DNA of 64,000 bases from Nioella nitratireducens (GCF_001879715.1 NZ_MNBW01000010.1:62001-126000); one strand, 5' to 3'. Counted from the first letter of the stretch, positions 9,622 to 18,303 are shown. Made by a program: numbers and translations. Notes: a model not told the origin generated them from the letters alone.

Positions 9622-11436
9622 TCAGAGCGTGACGGTGGCAGGATCGGCGTCGGTGTAGAGCCGGTCGAGCAGCTTGGCGCGGCGGGTCAGCACCTTGCGG
9701 AAGTTGAGGTTGCCCTTGGCGGTCAACTCGCCGTCGGGCATCGAGGCGGGGTCCGCCAGCACGATAGCGCGGGCCACGCGAGACGAACTGCCAGACACTT
9801 CGCGGGCGCGTTCGGCCAGACGGCGGTGCACGTCGCCAAGCAAGAGCGGGTCGGTCAGCGCGCCGTCAGCCTCGGCCAACGCATATCCTTCGGCTTTCAA
9901 TTCGGCCCGGTTGGGGAAGATCATCACGCCGATCTCGGTCTTGTCGGCACCGGTGATCACCAGATCCGACGCCAGCGGCGACAGGCAGGCCAGCATGTCG
10001 ATACGCAGTTGCGCCGCGCGCACCCATGTGCCGGTCAGCAGCTTGAAATCCTCGGAAATGCGGCCGTCGAACTTCATGCCCTTGTCGATGTCGTCAGGGT
10101 CGACGAAAACCATCGCGTCGCCGGTGATGAAGAAGCCCTCGTCGTCGAAGGCCTCCTTGGTTTTTGTCGGCGCGGCGAGATATCCGGGCATGATGTTGGG
10201 CCCCTTCACGCGCACTTCACAGCGCATGTCGGCATCGGGGATCAGCTTGACAGTGGTGCCGGTCATCGGCACGCCGACCACGCCCGACCGGTCGATGGGT
10301 TCTTGCTGCATCATCACGGCAGGGGCGGTTTCGGTCAGGCCCCAACTGGTGGTCATCAGGGGCACTTCGCCCTTCACCTCCATCGCCATCGCCTCGAATC
10401 CCTGCCAGACCTCTTGCGGCAACGAGGCACCGGCGTAGAAGACCAGATCGAGATCGGCGAAGAAGCGGCGGCGCAGATCGGCATCGGCCTGCATCGCCTT
10501 GAGCAACATCCCGTAGCCCACTGGCACGTTGAAGCTGAGCGTGCCGGTCATCAGCCGCAGGTTTTCCAAGGTCCGGTCAAAAAGCCCCGGCACCGGTTTG
10601 CCGTCGTCGATGTAGAAGCTGCCGCCATTGGCGAGCATCATGTTGAAATTGTGCGAGCCGCCAAAGACGTGGTTCCACGGCAGCCAGTCCACGATCACCG
10701 GCGGGCGGGCGCGCAGGAAGGGCAGCGAGTCAGCCAGTTGGGTCTGGTTCACGCACATCATGCCCTGCGTCGTCAGCACCCCCTTGGGCGAGGAGGTGGA
10801 GCCGGAGGTCATCAGGATCTTGACCACTGTCTCGGGCGTCACGGCATCGAAGGCCGCGTCCACGTCGATCGAGTCGCCCGACAGCAGGGCATCGAAGGCG
10901 GTCACGCCGGGGCGGCCATGGGGGTGGCTGGCGACGATCTCGATCCCGTCCAGCGCTTCCAGTGCCAGAGCCTCGCCATATTGATCGGCATCGACCACAT
11001 AGGCCAGTTTCGGGCGCACAAGCTCGATGGCGTGGCGCAGGCGGCCATGGGCGCCATGGATCAGAGAATACTGCTCGGCCACCGGGACCGTAGGAATGCC
11101 CGCGTATTGCCCGGCCAGCGACAGCAGTCCGTGATCGACGCCGTTGCCCGACATGATCAGGATGGGCGTGTCGTTGCCGAGGCCGCGCGCCAGCAGGCTG
11201 GCGGCCAGCGCCCGGACCTTTTGCAACGCCGAGGCGTAGCTTTCGGATCGCCAGCCCGCGCCAGAGCGTTCAGCGAGGAAGACGCGGTCCGGCGCCTCTG
11301 CCGCCCACCTGTGCAGCCAGTCGCCGGTGCGGCGCGCAACGGGGCCAAGCGGGTAGCCCGAGCCAAGCAGGATCGTGCCATCGGCGCGGGTCTGGCGCGT
11401 GACCTTGTGGGGCAGGAAATTCGACGTGCGTTTCAT
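9622..11436 (-). CDS. Feruloyl/p-coumaroyl-CoA synthetase (AMP-forming ligase)
   Basis: ANL-superfamily acid-CoA ligase, 604 residues, that adenylates hydroxycinnamic acids and transfers them to CoA. The P-loop ILMTSGSTSSPKGVL is near 195 and the TSWGLTETAPAV motif near 355; FFITGDAMVFVD is the A8-region aspartate segment, and the C-terminal lysine lies in ELTAKGNLNFRKVL. The opening with SGYPLGPVARRTGDWLHRWAAEAPD is typical of Rhodobacteraceae/pseudomonad feruloyl-CoA synthases (Fcs). Start at 11436 with GGAGGAG upstream; longer in-frame extensions would run into marR. Exact preference among coumarate, ferulate and caffeate cannot be read from the sequence. Confidence 0.88.
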   Translation of the reverse strand: MKRTSNFLPHKVTRQTRADGTILLGSGYPLGPVARRTGDWLHRWAAEAPDRVFLAERSGAGWRSESYASALQKVRALAASLLARGLGNDTPILIMSGNGVDHGLLSLAGQYAGIPTVPVAEQYSLIHGAHGRLRHAIELVRPKLAYVVDADQYGEALALEALDGIEIVASHPHGRPGVTAFDALLSGDSIDVDAAFDAVTPETVVKILMTSGSTSSPKGVLTTQGMMCVNQTQLADSLPFLRARPPVIVDWLPWNHVFGGSHNFNMMLANGGSFYIDDGKPVPGLFDRTLENLRLMTGTLSFNVPVGYGMLLKAMQADADLRRRFFADLDLVFYAGASLPQEVWQGFEAMAMEVKGEVPLMTTSWGLTETAPAVMMQQEPIDRSGVVGVPMTGTTVKLIPDADMRCEVRVKGPNIMPGYLAAPTKTKEAFDDEGFFITGDAMVFVDPDDIDKGMKFDGRISEDFKLLTGTWVRAAQLRIDMLACLSPLASDLVITGADKTEIGVMIFPNRAELKAEGYALAEADGALTDPLLLGDVHRRLAERAREVSGSSSRVARAIVLADPASMPDGELTAKGNLNFRKVLTRRAKLLDRLYTDADPATVTL

Positions 11437-11440
11437 GGGA

Positions 11441-11920
11441 TTACTCCTCCGATCCCCGAAGCTCGATCTGTGAAAGCGCCCGGACCACCTCTTTGATTTC
11501 GGGCGGAGCGAGGCCGGCAAGCAAACGTGCCTCGTGGGCTTTGACCGCCGCGATGGCCTTGTCGCAAAGCTGGCGTCCGGCAAGGGTTGGCATCAGCGCA
11601 TAGGCGCGGCGGTCTGTCGGGACTTTCTCGCGCAGGATCAGGTCGCGGCGTTCCAGCTCGTCGATGATGACGACAAGGTTGGGTCGTTCGACATCCATCG
11701 CGGTGGCCAGTTGGGATTGGCGCAGGCCCGGATTGTCGACGATCAGCACCAGCGCCGAATAGGTCACCATGCGCAGATCGAAGGGGCGCAGCGTCTTGGC
11801 CAGATCGCCCTGAATCACGTTCATGGCGCGCTTGACGTGGTAGCCGACGAACTGGCGCAGGGTGTCGTCGCTGACATGCTCGACCACGGGCGGGGCGTCT
11901 TGTTGCCTGGGTTTGGTCAT
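11441..11920 (-). CDS. MarR-family regulator of the hydroxycinnamate operon (CouR-like)
   Basis: A 159-residue winged-helix MarR protein: helix-turn-helix QSQLATAMDVERPNLVVIIDELERRDLI near 70-100, and a wing with PTDRRAYALMPT. It is embedded between the enoyl-CoA hydratase and the CoA ligase genes. CouR-type repressors release DNA on binding hydroxycinnamoyl-CoA, so the ligase product would be the inducer (known for CouR; inferred here). Two matching inverted repeats at 13494-13518 and 16854-16876, in front of the SDR gene and dctP, are its likely operators. The start chosen is the ATG at 11920, four bases after the hydratase stop. Confidence 0.85.
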   Translation of the reverse strand: MTKPRQQDAPPVVEHVSDDTLRQFVGYHVKRAMNVIQGDLAKTLRPFDLRMVTYSALVLIVDNPGLRQSQLATAMDVERPNLVVIIDELERRDLILREKVPTDRRAYALMPTLAGRQLCDKAIAAVKAHEARLLAGLAPPEIKEVVRALSQIELRGSEE

Positions 11921-11924
11921 GGGA

Positions 11925-12689
11925 TCAGCCGAATTTCGGCGCGCGCTTTTCAAGGAAGGCTTGCAGACCCTCCAAGGCGTGCGGGCTGGTCTGGGTAAGC
12001 GCGGCGCAGAGGCTTTCGGTGAAAAGCCCGTCGGCCTTGGACATATCTTCGATGCGGGAAATCGCCTGGATCATGATGTAGTTGGACAGCGGCGCGTTGG
12101 ACGCGATTTGTGCGGCAAGCTTGCGCGCCAGCGGCAGCGCCTCGCCCTGCCCCACGCTGTAATGCGTGAGTCCGAGCGCCAGCCCCTCGTCGGCGCCGTA
12201 TTTACGGCCCGTCAACATCATCTCGACCATGCGGTCGGCACCAAGGATGCGCCCCACCCGCACCGATGCGCCGCCGCCGACGTAGATGCCGCGCTTGCCC
12301 TCGGGCAGTTGGAAGATGGCGGAGGGTTCGGCGATGCGCACATGGGTCGACGTGGCCAGTTCCAGCCCGCCGCCGATCACCGCGCCGAACATGGCCGAGA
12401 CCACCGGCAGCCCGCCATACTGGATCTTGTCCATGATCGTGTGCCAGCCGCGAGAATGCCGCATGGTGCCTTCGGCGTCGCGCTGCTTGTGTTCGGCCAG
12501 GTCGAGACCCGAGCAATAATGCCCCTCGGTGCCGGTCAGGATGGCCACCTTCACCTCTGCCGGGGGCTTGGAAAAGAAGGCGTCAATCGCTTCCAGCAAC
12601 TCGTCGCACATGGCGTTACGCTTGCCGGGGCGGTTCATGGTGAGGGTGGCAATGCCGTCCTCGACCTCGATTTTCAGGATATCGGACAT
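11925..12689 (-). CDS. Enoyl-CoA hydratase/crotonase family (CouM-like)
   Basis: Crotonase-fold protein, 254 residues. The CoA/oxyanion segments are RPGKRNAMCDELLEA near 19, HYCSGLDL near 60 and FGAVIGGGLELATS near 100-115; the active-site glutamate region is FQLPEGKRGIYVGGGAS near 130. It probably hydrates hydroxycinnamoyl-CoA to the 3-hydroxy thioester. A hydratase-lyase (aldehyde-forming, Fcs/Ech type) is the alternative, but the adjacent SDR and CouO-like hydrolase and the lack of an aldehyde dehydrogenase in this cluster favour a simple hydratase. An AAGG ribosome site precedes 12689. Confidence 0.82.
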   Translation of the reverse strand: MSDILKIEVEDGIATLTMNRPGKRNAMCDELLEAIDAFFSKPPAEVKVAILTGTEGHYCSGLDLAEHKQRDAEGTMRHSRGWHTIMDKIQYGGLPVVSAMFGAVIGGGLELATSTHVRIAEPSAIFQLPEGKRGIYVGGGASVRVGRILGADRMVEMMLTGRKYGADEGLALGLTHYSVGQGEALPLARKLAAQIASNAPLSNYIMIQAISRIEDMSKADGLFTESLCAALTQTSPHALEGLQAFLEKRAPKFG

Positions 12690-12700
12690 GGGCGGACCTT

Positions 12701-13465
12701 TTAACGCGGGGGCAGCCGGACCGCGCCGTCGAGGCGGATCGTGGTGCCGTTGAGATAAGGGTTCTCGATGATCTGGGCGGCCATCAGCGCGTATTCCTGC
12801 GGCTGGCCGAGGCGGGCCGGGAACGGGATGTTGGCGGTGATCTGTGCGGTAACGTCCTCGGGCAGGCCCTCCATCATCGGGGTGTGGAACAGCCCCGGCG
12901 CGATGGACATGACACGAATGCCTGAACGCGCGAATTCCCGCGCGGCGGGCAGGCACATGGACGCAATCGCCCCTTTCGAGGCCGCGTAGGCCGCTTGGCC
13001 AAGCTGCCCGTCCTGATACGCGACGGATGCGGTGTTGATGATCACCCCGCGTTCGCCGGTGTCGGTCGGGTCGAGCTCGGCCATCAGGCGGGCGGCATGG
13101 CTCATCATGTAATAGGTGCCGAAGAGGTTCACGCGCAGGGTCTTTTCGAACACGTCGAAGGACATCTTGCCTTCGCGCCCGACGATGCGGGCGGCCATGC
13201 CGACCCCGGCGCAGCTGACGGCGATGCGGGGGGGCGAGCCGAGTTCCTTGGCTGCGCCTTCGACAGCGGCGCCAACGGCGGCCTCGTCGCTGACGTCCAC
13301 CGGGCAGGCAATGCCGCCGATGTCCTTGGCCACGGCCTGTGCGCGGTCAGCGTCAAAGTCGAGGATCGCCACCTTGGCCCCCTGCCCTGCAAGATGCCGC
13401 GCGGTCGCGGCGCCAAGGCCCGAGCCACCGCCGGTGACCAGCGCCACCTGACCCTGAATGAGCAT
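12701..13465 (-). CDS. SDR-family 3-hydroxyacyl-CoA dehydrogenase (CouN-like)
   Basis: Classical short-chain dehydrogenase, 254 residues. The NAD(H) motif TGGGSGLG is at residues 11-18, with the active-site YAASK near 165. The overall pattern (INTASVAYQDGQLGQAAYAASKGAI, then APGLFHTPMMEGLP) is that of type II 3-hydroxyacyl-CoA dehydrogenases. First gene of the hydroxycinnamate catabolic operon; GGGAGGAA ribosome site. Expected to oxidise 3-hydroxy-3-(hydroxyphenyl)propanoyl-CoA to the beta-keto thioester before cleavage by the amidohydrolase. An inverted-repeat operator lies about 30 bases upstream. Confidence 0.84.
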   Translation of the reverse strand: MLIQGQVALVTGGGSGLGAATARHLAGQGAKVAILDFDADRAQAVAKDIGGIACPVDVSDEAAVGAAVEGAAKELGSPPRIAVSCAGVGMAARIVGREGKMSFDVFEKTLRVNLFGTYYMMSHAARLMAELDPTDTGERGVIINTASVAYQDGQLGQAAYAASKGAIASMCLPAAREFARSGIRVMSIAPGLFHTPMMEGLPEDVTAQITANIPFPARLGQPQEYALMAAQIIENPYLNGTTIRLDGAVRLPPR

Positions 13466-13493
13466 GTCGATTCCTCCCTTTCCGTCTTCTGTA

Positions 13494-13518
13494 TAATAGT
13501 TATAATTCATAACTATTA
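13494..13518. promoter_or_regulatory. Inverted-repeat operator in front of the hydroxycinnamate operon
   Basis: Perfect 10-bp arms: TAATAGTTAT (13494-13503) and ATAACTATTA (13509-13518), five-base spacer. It lies 29 bases upstream of the SDR start at 13465. The right arm core ATAACTATT is repeated at 16868-16876 before dctP. Size and symmetry suit a MarR dimer. Confidence 0.75.
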
Positions 13519-13525
13519 GAGACGC

Positions 13526-13548
13526 AAGAACCCCCGGCGCACCGGGGG
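13526..13548 (-). terminator. Terminator after dctM
   Basis: On the minus strand, CCCCCGG pairs with CCGGGGG (plus coordinates 13531-13537 and 13542-13548) around a four-base loop, followed by TTCTT. It separates the TRAP operon from the catabolic operon. Confidence 0.65.
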
Positions 13549-13569
13549 GTCTGAATTTACAGGTCTTGC

Positions 13570-15060
13570 CTAGATTGGCAGCGCAAAGAGCGTGATCGCC
13601 GGGAACAGCACGAGGATGACCACGCGCACGATGTCCGAAGTCACGAAATACATCACCGCCTTGTAGGTCTCGACGATCGGCGTTTCCTTGTCCATCGCGT
13701 TGATAATGAACAGGTTCATGCCAACGGGCGGCGTGATCAGGCCCACTTCCACCACGATCAGCACGAGGATACCGAACCAGATCGCCGTCATGGTCGTGGT
13801 GACGTCTTCCAACTGGTATTCCGTCACCGGGCGCATCCCCAGATCGCGGAACTGGTCACGGGTCAACTCGGTGCCCGCCGCCAAGAGATCCTGCGCCTGT
13901 CGTATCAACTCTGGCGCCGCATCCAACCCCTGGACGATCGCCGCATCCAGACGGGCGGATTGCAGCGAGATCATGTCAACCAACCCGAAATCCAGCGCCG
14001 AGATGACGGGAAAGAAGATCGGGATCGTCAACAGGATCATCGACAGCGAGTCCATCAGGCAGCCGAAGACGAGGTAGAAGACAAGGATCAGCGCCAGCAC
14101 GATCCACGGGCTGAACCCTTGTTCCAGCACGAAGGCAGACAGGGTCTGCGGCACCTGCGTCAGCGCGAGGAAGCCGTTATAGAGATGCGCGCCAAGGACG
14201 ATGAAGAAAATCATGGCCGAACCGATGGCCGTGGCGATGATGCTCTCGCGGAACACCTTCCATGTCAGCGTGCCGTTGAAGAAGGCGATCAGACCGGTGC
14301 CGAAGGCCCCGACCGATGCGCCTTCGGTCGGCGTGAACCAGCCAAGGTAGATGCCGCCCACGACCAGCCCGAAGACAAGGATCACCGGCCAGACGTCGAT
14401 CATGGCGCGGACTCGCTCGGACATCGGAACCGCCGGGCGGGTGCCTGCCGAGTCGGGATTGACCCGGACATAGATCGAGATGGTTATGATGTATCCCAAG
14501 GCCGCCAGAACCCCCGGCACGATGGCCGCGAGGAAGAGCGAGGCGATGTTCTGCTCGGTCAGGATCGCGTAGATCACGAGGATGACCGAGGGCGGGATCA
14601 AAATGCCGAGCGTGCCGCCCGCGGCAAGCGTCGCGGTGGAAAAGCCGCCGGAATAGCCGTAGCGCTTGAGTTCCGGCAGGGCGACCCGGCCCATGGTGGC
14701 GGCCGTGGCCAACGACGAGCCGCAGATCGCGCCAAATCCCGCACAGGCCCCGACGGCGGCCATGGCGACCCCACCCCGGCGATGGCCAAGCCAGCTTTCC
14801 GCCGCCTTGAACAGCGACGTGGACATGCCCGACAGCGTAGCAAACTGCCCCATCAACAGGAACATCGGCACGATCGACAGCGAGTAGCTGGAAAAGGTCG
14901 TGTAGGTTTCCGTCTTGAGCCGCGCAAGGAACATGGAGGGCGTTCCCGTGGCCAGCCACAGCCCGCCGGTTCCGGCAAGAAACATGGCAAGGCCGATCGG
15001 CATACGCAGGAAGATCAGCAGAAGAAGGGCGGGAAAGGACCAGAGCCCAAGTTCGAACAT
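13570..15060 (-). CDS. dctM: TRAP transporter large permease (DctM) with an internal insertion
   Basis: Large membrane subunit of a tripartite TRAP carboxylate transporter, with many hydrophobic helices. Signature stretches are GRVALPELKRYGYSGGFSTATLAAGGTLGILIPPSVILVIYAILTEQ (near 125-170) and VGLITPPVGMNLFIINAM near the C-terminus. At 496 residues it is about 60-70 longer than usual: residues 360-426, between the ISALDFG helix end and IWFG, form a soluble, charged, helical insert where most homologues have a few residues. The gene lies two bases after dctQ. Likely imports hydroxycinnamates, given its position and shared operator motif. Confidence 0.9.
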   Translation of the reverse strand: MFELGLWSFPALLLLIFLRMPIGLAMFLAGTGGLWLATGTPSMFLARLKTETYTTFSSYSLSIVPMFLLMGQFATLSGMSTSLFKAAESWLGHRRGGVAMAAVGACAGFGAICGSSLATAATMGRVALPELKRYGYSGGFSTATLAAGGTLGILIPPSVILVIYAILTEQNIASLFLAAIVPGVLAALGYIITISIYVRVNPDSAGTRPAVPMSERVRAMIDVWPVILVFGLVVGGIYLGWFTPTEGASVGAFGTGLIAFFNGTLTWKVFRESIIATAIGSAMIFFIVLGAHLYNGFLALTQVPQTLSAFVLEQGFSPWIVLALILVFYLVFGCLMDSLSMILLTIPIFFPVISALDFGLVDMISLQSARLDAAIVQGLDAAPELIRQAQDLLAAGTELTRDQFRDLGMRPVTEYQLEDVTTTMTAIWFGILVLIVVEVGLITPPVGMNLFIINAMDKETPIVETYKAVMYFVTSDIVRVVILVLFPAITLFALPI

Positions 15061-15062
15061 GC

Positions 15063-15647
15063 TCAATGGACCGCCCCCCCGGAGCCCGGCAGAATGGCGC
15101 GGCCGCTGACCAGCTCGATTACGCGGGACGCGGCGCAGTAAACCCCGACCAACGAGGTCGCGACTGCGGCGATGAAGCTGGCGCCATAAGCCCACCAGAC
15201 AGGATATTGCAGCAGGAAAGACGTCTGCCCGTTTTCATATTTGTCCATCGTGCCCACGAACAGTTGAACGGTGATCAGGATCAGGACAGCCGTGAGGGTG
15301 ATCTCCCACAGGGCCTGAAGGAATTTGTTGATGCCACCGGGCATCATCGAGGTGAAGACATCCACCGAGGCGTGCCCGCCATAAAGCTGGCAGATCGGCA
15401 GGAAGCAGAAGATCACGAAAGCGATGCTGGACTCGACCACTTCGAAATCGCCCTCGATGGGGCCGACACCGGTGCCGATCAGCCAATCGGCGAAACCGCT
15501 GGCGACGCTGTGCAGCCAGTCGGAATTGCCAAGCGTGTTCAGCCCGCGCCCCAGGACGCTGATGAACACGAGGATCACGATGATCGTCAGAATCATGCCG
15601 CCAAGCACGGCCATACCGCGGGACAGCCGGTCCACGAGATTGGGCAT
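15063..15647 (-). CDS. dctQ: TRAP transporter small permease (DctQ)
   Basis: Four-helix membrane subunit, about 194 residues. Hydrophobic segments are at the N-terminus (GMILTIIVILVFISVLGR), the middle (SSIAFVIFCFLPICQLYGG, followed by the typical HASVDVF), near ITLTAVLILITVQLF and near the C-terminus. The periplasmic loop between the first two helices is longer than usual. The start at 15647 is preferred because GGGGGA precedes it at good spacing; an in-frame ATG at 15659 lacks a ribosome site. Confidence 0.88.
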   Translation of the reverse strand: MPNLVDRLSRGMAVLGGMILTIIVILVFISVLGRGLNTLGNSDWLHSVASGFADWLIGTGVGPIEGDFEVVESSIAFVIFCFLPICQLYGGHASVDVFTSMMPGGINKFLQALWEITLTAVLILITVQLFVGTMDKYENGQTSFLLQYPVWWAYGASFIAAVATSLVGVYCAASRVIELVSGRAILPGSGGAVH

Positions 15648-15715
15648 CTCATCCCCCATCAATTGCGGAAATCAAATGGCCCCTGCGCCATCTGCGGGCG
15701 CAGGGGCCGTCTGAA

Positions 15716-16765
15716 TCAAGCGCTGTAATCAGCGATCAGCGCGCGGGCCTCGGCCAAGAGGCCGGTGCCGTCCATGCCGGCTTCGTCCATTTCGGCGACC
15801 CATGCATCGATGGTCGGCTGGGCCGCCTCGCGCCACATGTCCACCTCTTCCGGGGTCAGCTCGATGATGTTGTTGCCGCGATCCACGGCCTGCTGGCGCG
15901 GGCCTGCATCGTATTCCTGCATCGTGGCCCCGGCCCATTCGGACAGGTCGGCGCCCGAGTTGGCGTCGATCACCGCTTGCAGGTCGGCGGGCAGCGCATC
16001 GTAGGATTCCTGATGCATCCCGAAGATGAAACTGGTGGTATAAAGCGACGCGCCCGGGAACTCGGTGTGGTTTTCCACAAGTTCCTGCACGCGCAGGATA
16101 CCCACGACTTCCCACGGGATCACGGTCGCATCGACCACGCCGCGCGACAGCGCCTCGGGGATCGCCGGAACCGGCATACCGACAGTGGTCGCGCCGAGGT
16201 TCGAGAACATCTGGTTGGTCACGCGGGTCGGCGCGCGCAGCTTGACCCCGCTGAGGTCGTCAGGCGTGCGGATCGGATCGGCCGAGTGAATCAGGCCGGG
16301 GCCGTGCACCCAGACGGCAATCGGCTTGAAGGCCGCGAAATCGGCATCCATCATGTGACGCTCTGCCATCGTCCAATAGGCGCGGCTGGTCGGGCCTGCG
16401 GTGGTCATCATGAAGGGCAGTTCAAAAACCTCGGTCCGCGGGAAGCGGCCGGGAGTATAGCCCGCCACGGTCCACACCACGTCGGCGATGCCGTCAATGG
16501 CCTGGTCGATCAGGTCGGGCGGCGTGCCGCCGAGCTGCATGGAGGGGTAGCGTTCCACGGTGATGCGGCCGCCGGATTCTTCTTCGATGGTGTCTGCCCA
16601 GACATCCAGAACATGCGCCGGAACGTTGGCTTGCGCGGGCAGGAACTGGTGCAAGCGCAGGGTGAATTCGCTGGCGCTGGCTGCCTTGGGCAGAATGCTG
16701 GCACCGATGACGGCGACACCGGCCGCACCTGTGCCTTGGATCAGTTGGCGACGAGAAATGGTCAT
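15716..16765 (-). CDS. dctP: TRAP transporter substrate-binding protein (DctP), Tat-type signal
   Basis: Periplasmic solute receptor, 349 residues. The N-terminus SRRQLIQGTGAAGVAVIGA is a twin-arginine-like signal with a cut near AASA (residue 31), unusual but known for TRAP receptors. The conserved region LRAPTRVTNQMFSNLGATTVGMPVPAIPEALSRGVVDA holds the arginine that typically clamps a carboxylate. First gene of dctPQM, with GGGAGGAAA upstream. The inverted repeat at 16854-16876 links it to the hydroxycinnamate MarR regulon. The ligand is inferred from context only. Confidence 0.9.
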   Translation of the reverse strand: MTISRRQLIQGTGAAGVAVIGASILPKAASASEFTLRLHQFLPAQANVPAHVLDVWADTIEEESGGRITVERYPSMQLGGTPPDLIDQAIDGIADVVWTVAGYTPGRFPRTEVFELPFMMTTAGPTSRAYWTMAERHMMDADFAAFKPIAVWVHGPGLIHSADPIRTPDDLSGVKLRAPTRVTNQMFSNLGATTVGMPVPAIPEALSRGVVDATVIPWEVVGILRVQELVENHTEFPGASLYTTSFIFGMHQESYDALPADLQAVIDANSGADLSEWAGATMQEYDAGPRQQAVDRGNNIIELTPEEVDMWREAAQPTIDAWVAEMDEAGMDGTGLLAEARALIADYSA

Positions 16766-16853
16766 GTGGTTTCCTCCCTTGTGACCGATAGCGTAGCCCC
16801 ATTTTTTATCGGCGCCACGTGATTCTCCCTTTCGGGGTCATCTTCTCACGGCA

Positions 16854-16876
16854 TATAGGTATTAGACATAACTATT
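16854..16876. promoter_or_regulatory. Inverted-repeat operator in front of dctP
   Basis: Left arm TATAGGTAT (16854-16862) and right arm ATAACTATT (16868-16876) with a five-base spacer; 7 of 9 positions are symmetric. The right arm is identical to that of the operator at 13494-13518, implying one MarR regulator for both operons. Confidence 0.65.
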
Positions 16877-16977
16877 TCTGTCCATACCTTTCCGAGCCAC
16901 CCTCGCGGCCCGAAATACCGTTTCAAATAAAACGACCAACCGTTCGGTAACTCAATATTCTCTCTCGCGCAACATGT

Positions 16978-18198
16978 CTATTCGACAACGCGGCGCATGG
17001 TCTCGGTCGAGACCGCCCCATCCAGCCCGGTCGAGCCGTAAAGCCAGGCGATCATGTCATACCATTCCTCAGGGCTGCGCGCGCTCATCACCGCGTTGCG
17101 CAGGTCCGCATGGGCACCGGACGCGTGGTAGATATGGTCGCCGATCTCGCGTGATTGCAGCTGGATGCGGGCGGTCCGCAGGCGGCGCATGTCCTGATAG
17201 GCAGGCAGCGCCCGGTCGATATCGCCCGAACAGGCCTCCATCTGGTGGGCCAGCGCCACGGCATCCTCCATCGCCATGCAAGCGCCTTGGGCAAAGTATT
17301 GCAACTGCGGATGTGCGGCGTCGCCAAGCAGCACCACGCGCCCGTCCTGCCAATTCATCACCGGGTCGCGGTCGCACAGAACCCACAGTTTCCAGTCCTT
17401 GCCCTTCTCGATGATCTGCCGGGCGACCGGGTTCACATGTTCGAACCCCCGGCGCACCTCGTCATGGCTGACAGGTTTGCCCGCCACCGGTTCCGCCGCA
17501 TCATTGTGATAGGTCACCACGAGGTTAAAGAGCTTCCAGCCCGACAGTGGATAGTGAACGATATGGCATTTCGGCCCGGCCCAAAGGGTGGCCGCGTTCC
17601 AGCGCAGATCCTCGGGCATGTCCTCGACCGGGATCACGCTGCGATAGGTGGTGTGGCCCGACACGCGCGGTTTGCCGTCCCCTACCACCCGGTTGCGGAT
17701 GTTGGACCACAGGCCATCGGCCCCGATCAACGCACGGCCCGCGACACGCTCGCCATTGGCAAGCACAGCGGTCACGCCGCTGTCGTCCTGCTCGTAATCT
17801 TCGACGGCGGCGTTGGTGCGCAGCTCTACCAGGTCATGATCCCGGCAGGCGCGCAGAAACACACCGTGCAGATCGCCGCGATGGACCACCGCATAAGGGT
17901 TGCCGAAGCGCGTGCGAAAGGCGTCATCCAGCGGAATGCGGGTGATTTCATGGCCGCTCATGGCATCCATCAGGCGCAGGTTGTCGATATAGACCGCCAT
18001 GTTTCGGGCCGCGTCGCCGACGCCCAGATAATCAAAGGCATGAAACGCATTGGGGCCAAGCTGAATGCCCGCACCGATTTCTCCCAGTTCCGGTGCTTTT
18101 TCCAGCACCAGCGAGCGGATGCCCTTTTGCGCTAGGCCGATGGCTGTCGCCAGCCCGCCAATTCCGCCGCCTGCGATGATGATCCTGTCTTGTGCCAT
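16978..18198 (-). CDS. FAD-dependent 3-hydroxybenzoate 6-hydroxylase
   Basis: Class A flavoprotein monooxygenase of 406 residues. GGGIGG lies at the N-terminal FAD site, the DG motif IGADGLWSNIR near 160 and the GD motif LLGDAAHPQLQYFAQGACMAMEDAVALA near 285. The last motif matches 3-hydroxybenzoate 6-hydroxylases (XlnD/NagX/MhbM) better than salicylate hydroxylases. It converts 3-hydroxybenzoate to gentisate with NADH and O2. It lies with gentisate ring-cleavage genes on the same strand but 105 bases downstream of the isomerase gene. Start at 18198 with AAGGAG upstream; a longer in-frame extension lacks that support. Confidence 0.87.
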   Translation of the reverse strand: MAQDRIIIAGGGIGGLATAIGLAQKGIRSLVLEKAPELGEIGAGIQLGPNAFHAFDYLGVGDAARNMAVYIDNLRLMDAMSGHEITRIPLDDAFRTRFGNPYAVVHRGDLHGVFLRACRDHDLVELRTNAAVEDYEQDDSGVTAVLANGERVAGRALIGADGLWSNIRNRVVGDGKPRVSGHTTYRSVIPVEDMPEDLRWNAATLWAGPKCHIVHYPLSGWKLFNLVVTYHNDAAEPVAGKPVSHDEVRRGFEHVNPVARQIIEKGKDWKLWVLCDRDPVMNWQDGRVVLLGDAAHPQLQYFAQGACMAMEDAVALAHQMEACSGDIDRALPAYQDMRRLRTARIQLQSREIGDHIYHASGAHADLRNAVMSARSPEEWYDMIAWLYGSTGLDGAVSTETMRRVVE

Positions 18199-18303
18199 TT
18201 GGCGCACTCCTTTTCGAAGCATGACTGTCCTGATCGCCCGCGTGACCGACACGTGGGCGAGGCGTTTCCGGTTCGGGAAACTCACAATGGGTTGGGCGGG
18301 ACC

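Noticed and set aside
9553-11496. 647-residue plus-strand open frame
   Set aside because: Antisense to the CoA ligase gene; the sense strand carries the complete AMP-ligase signature.
11925-12689. Crotonase as feruloyl-CoA hydratase-lyase (aldehyde-forming)
   Set aside because: No aldehyde dehydrogenase in the cluster, and an SDR plus CouO-like hydrolase are present, so a plain hydratase fits better; not proven.
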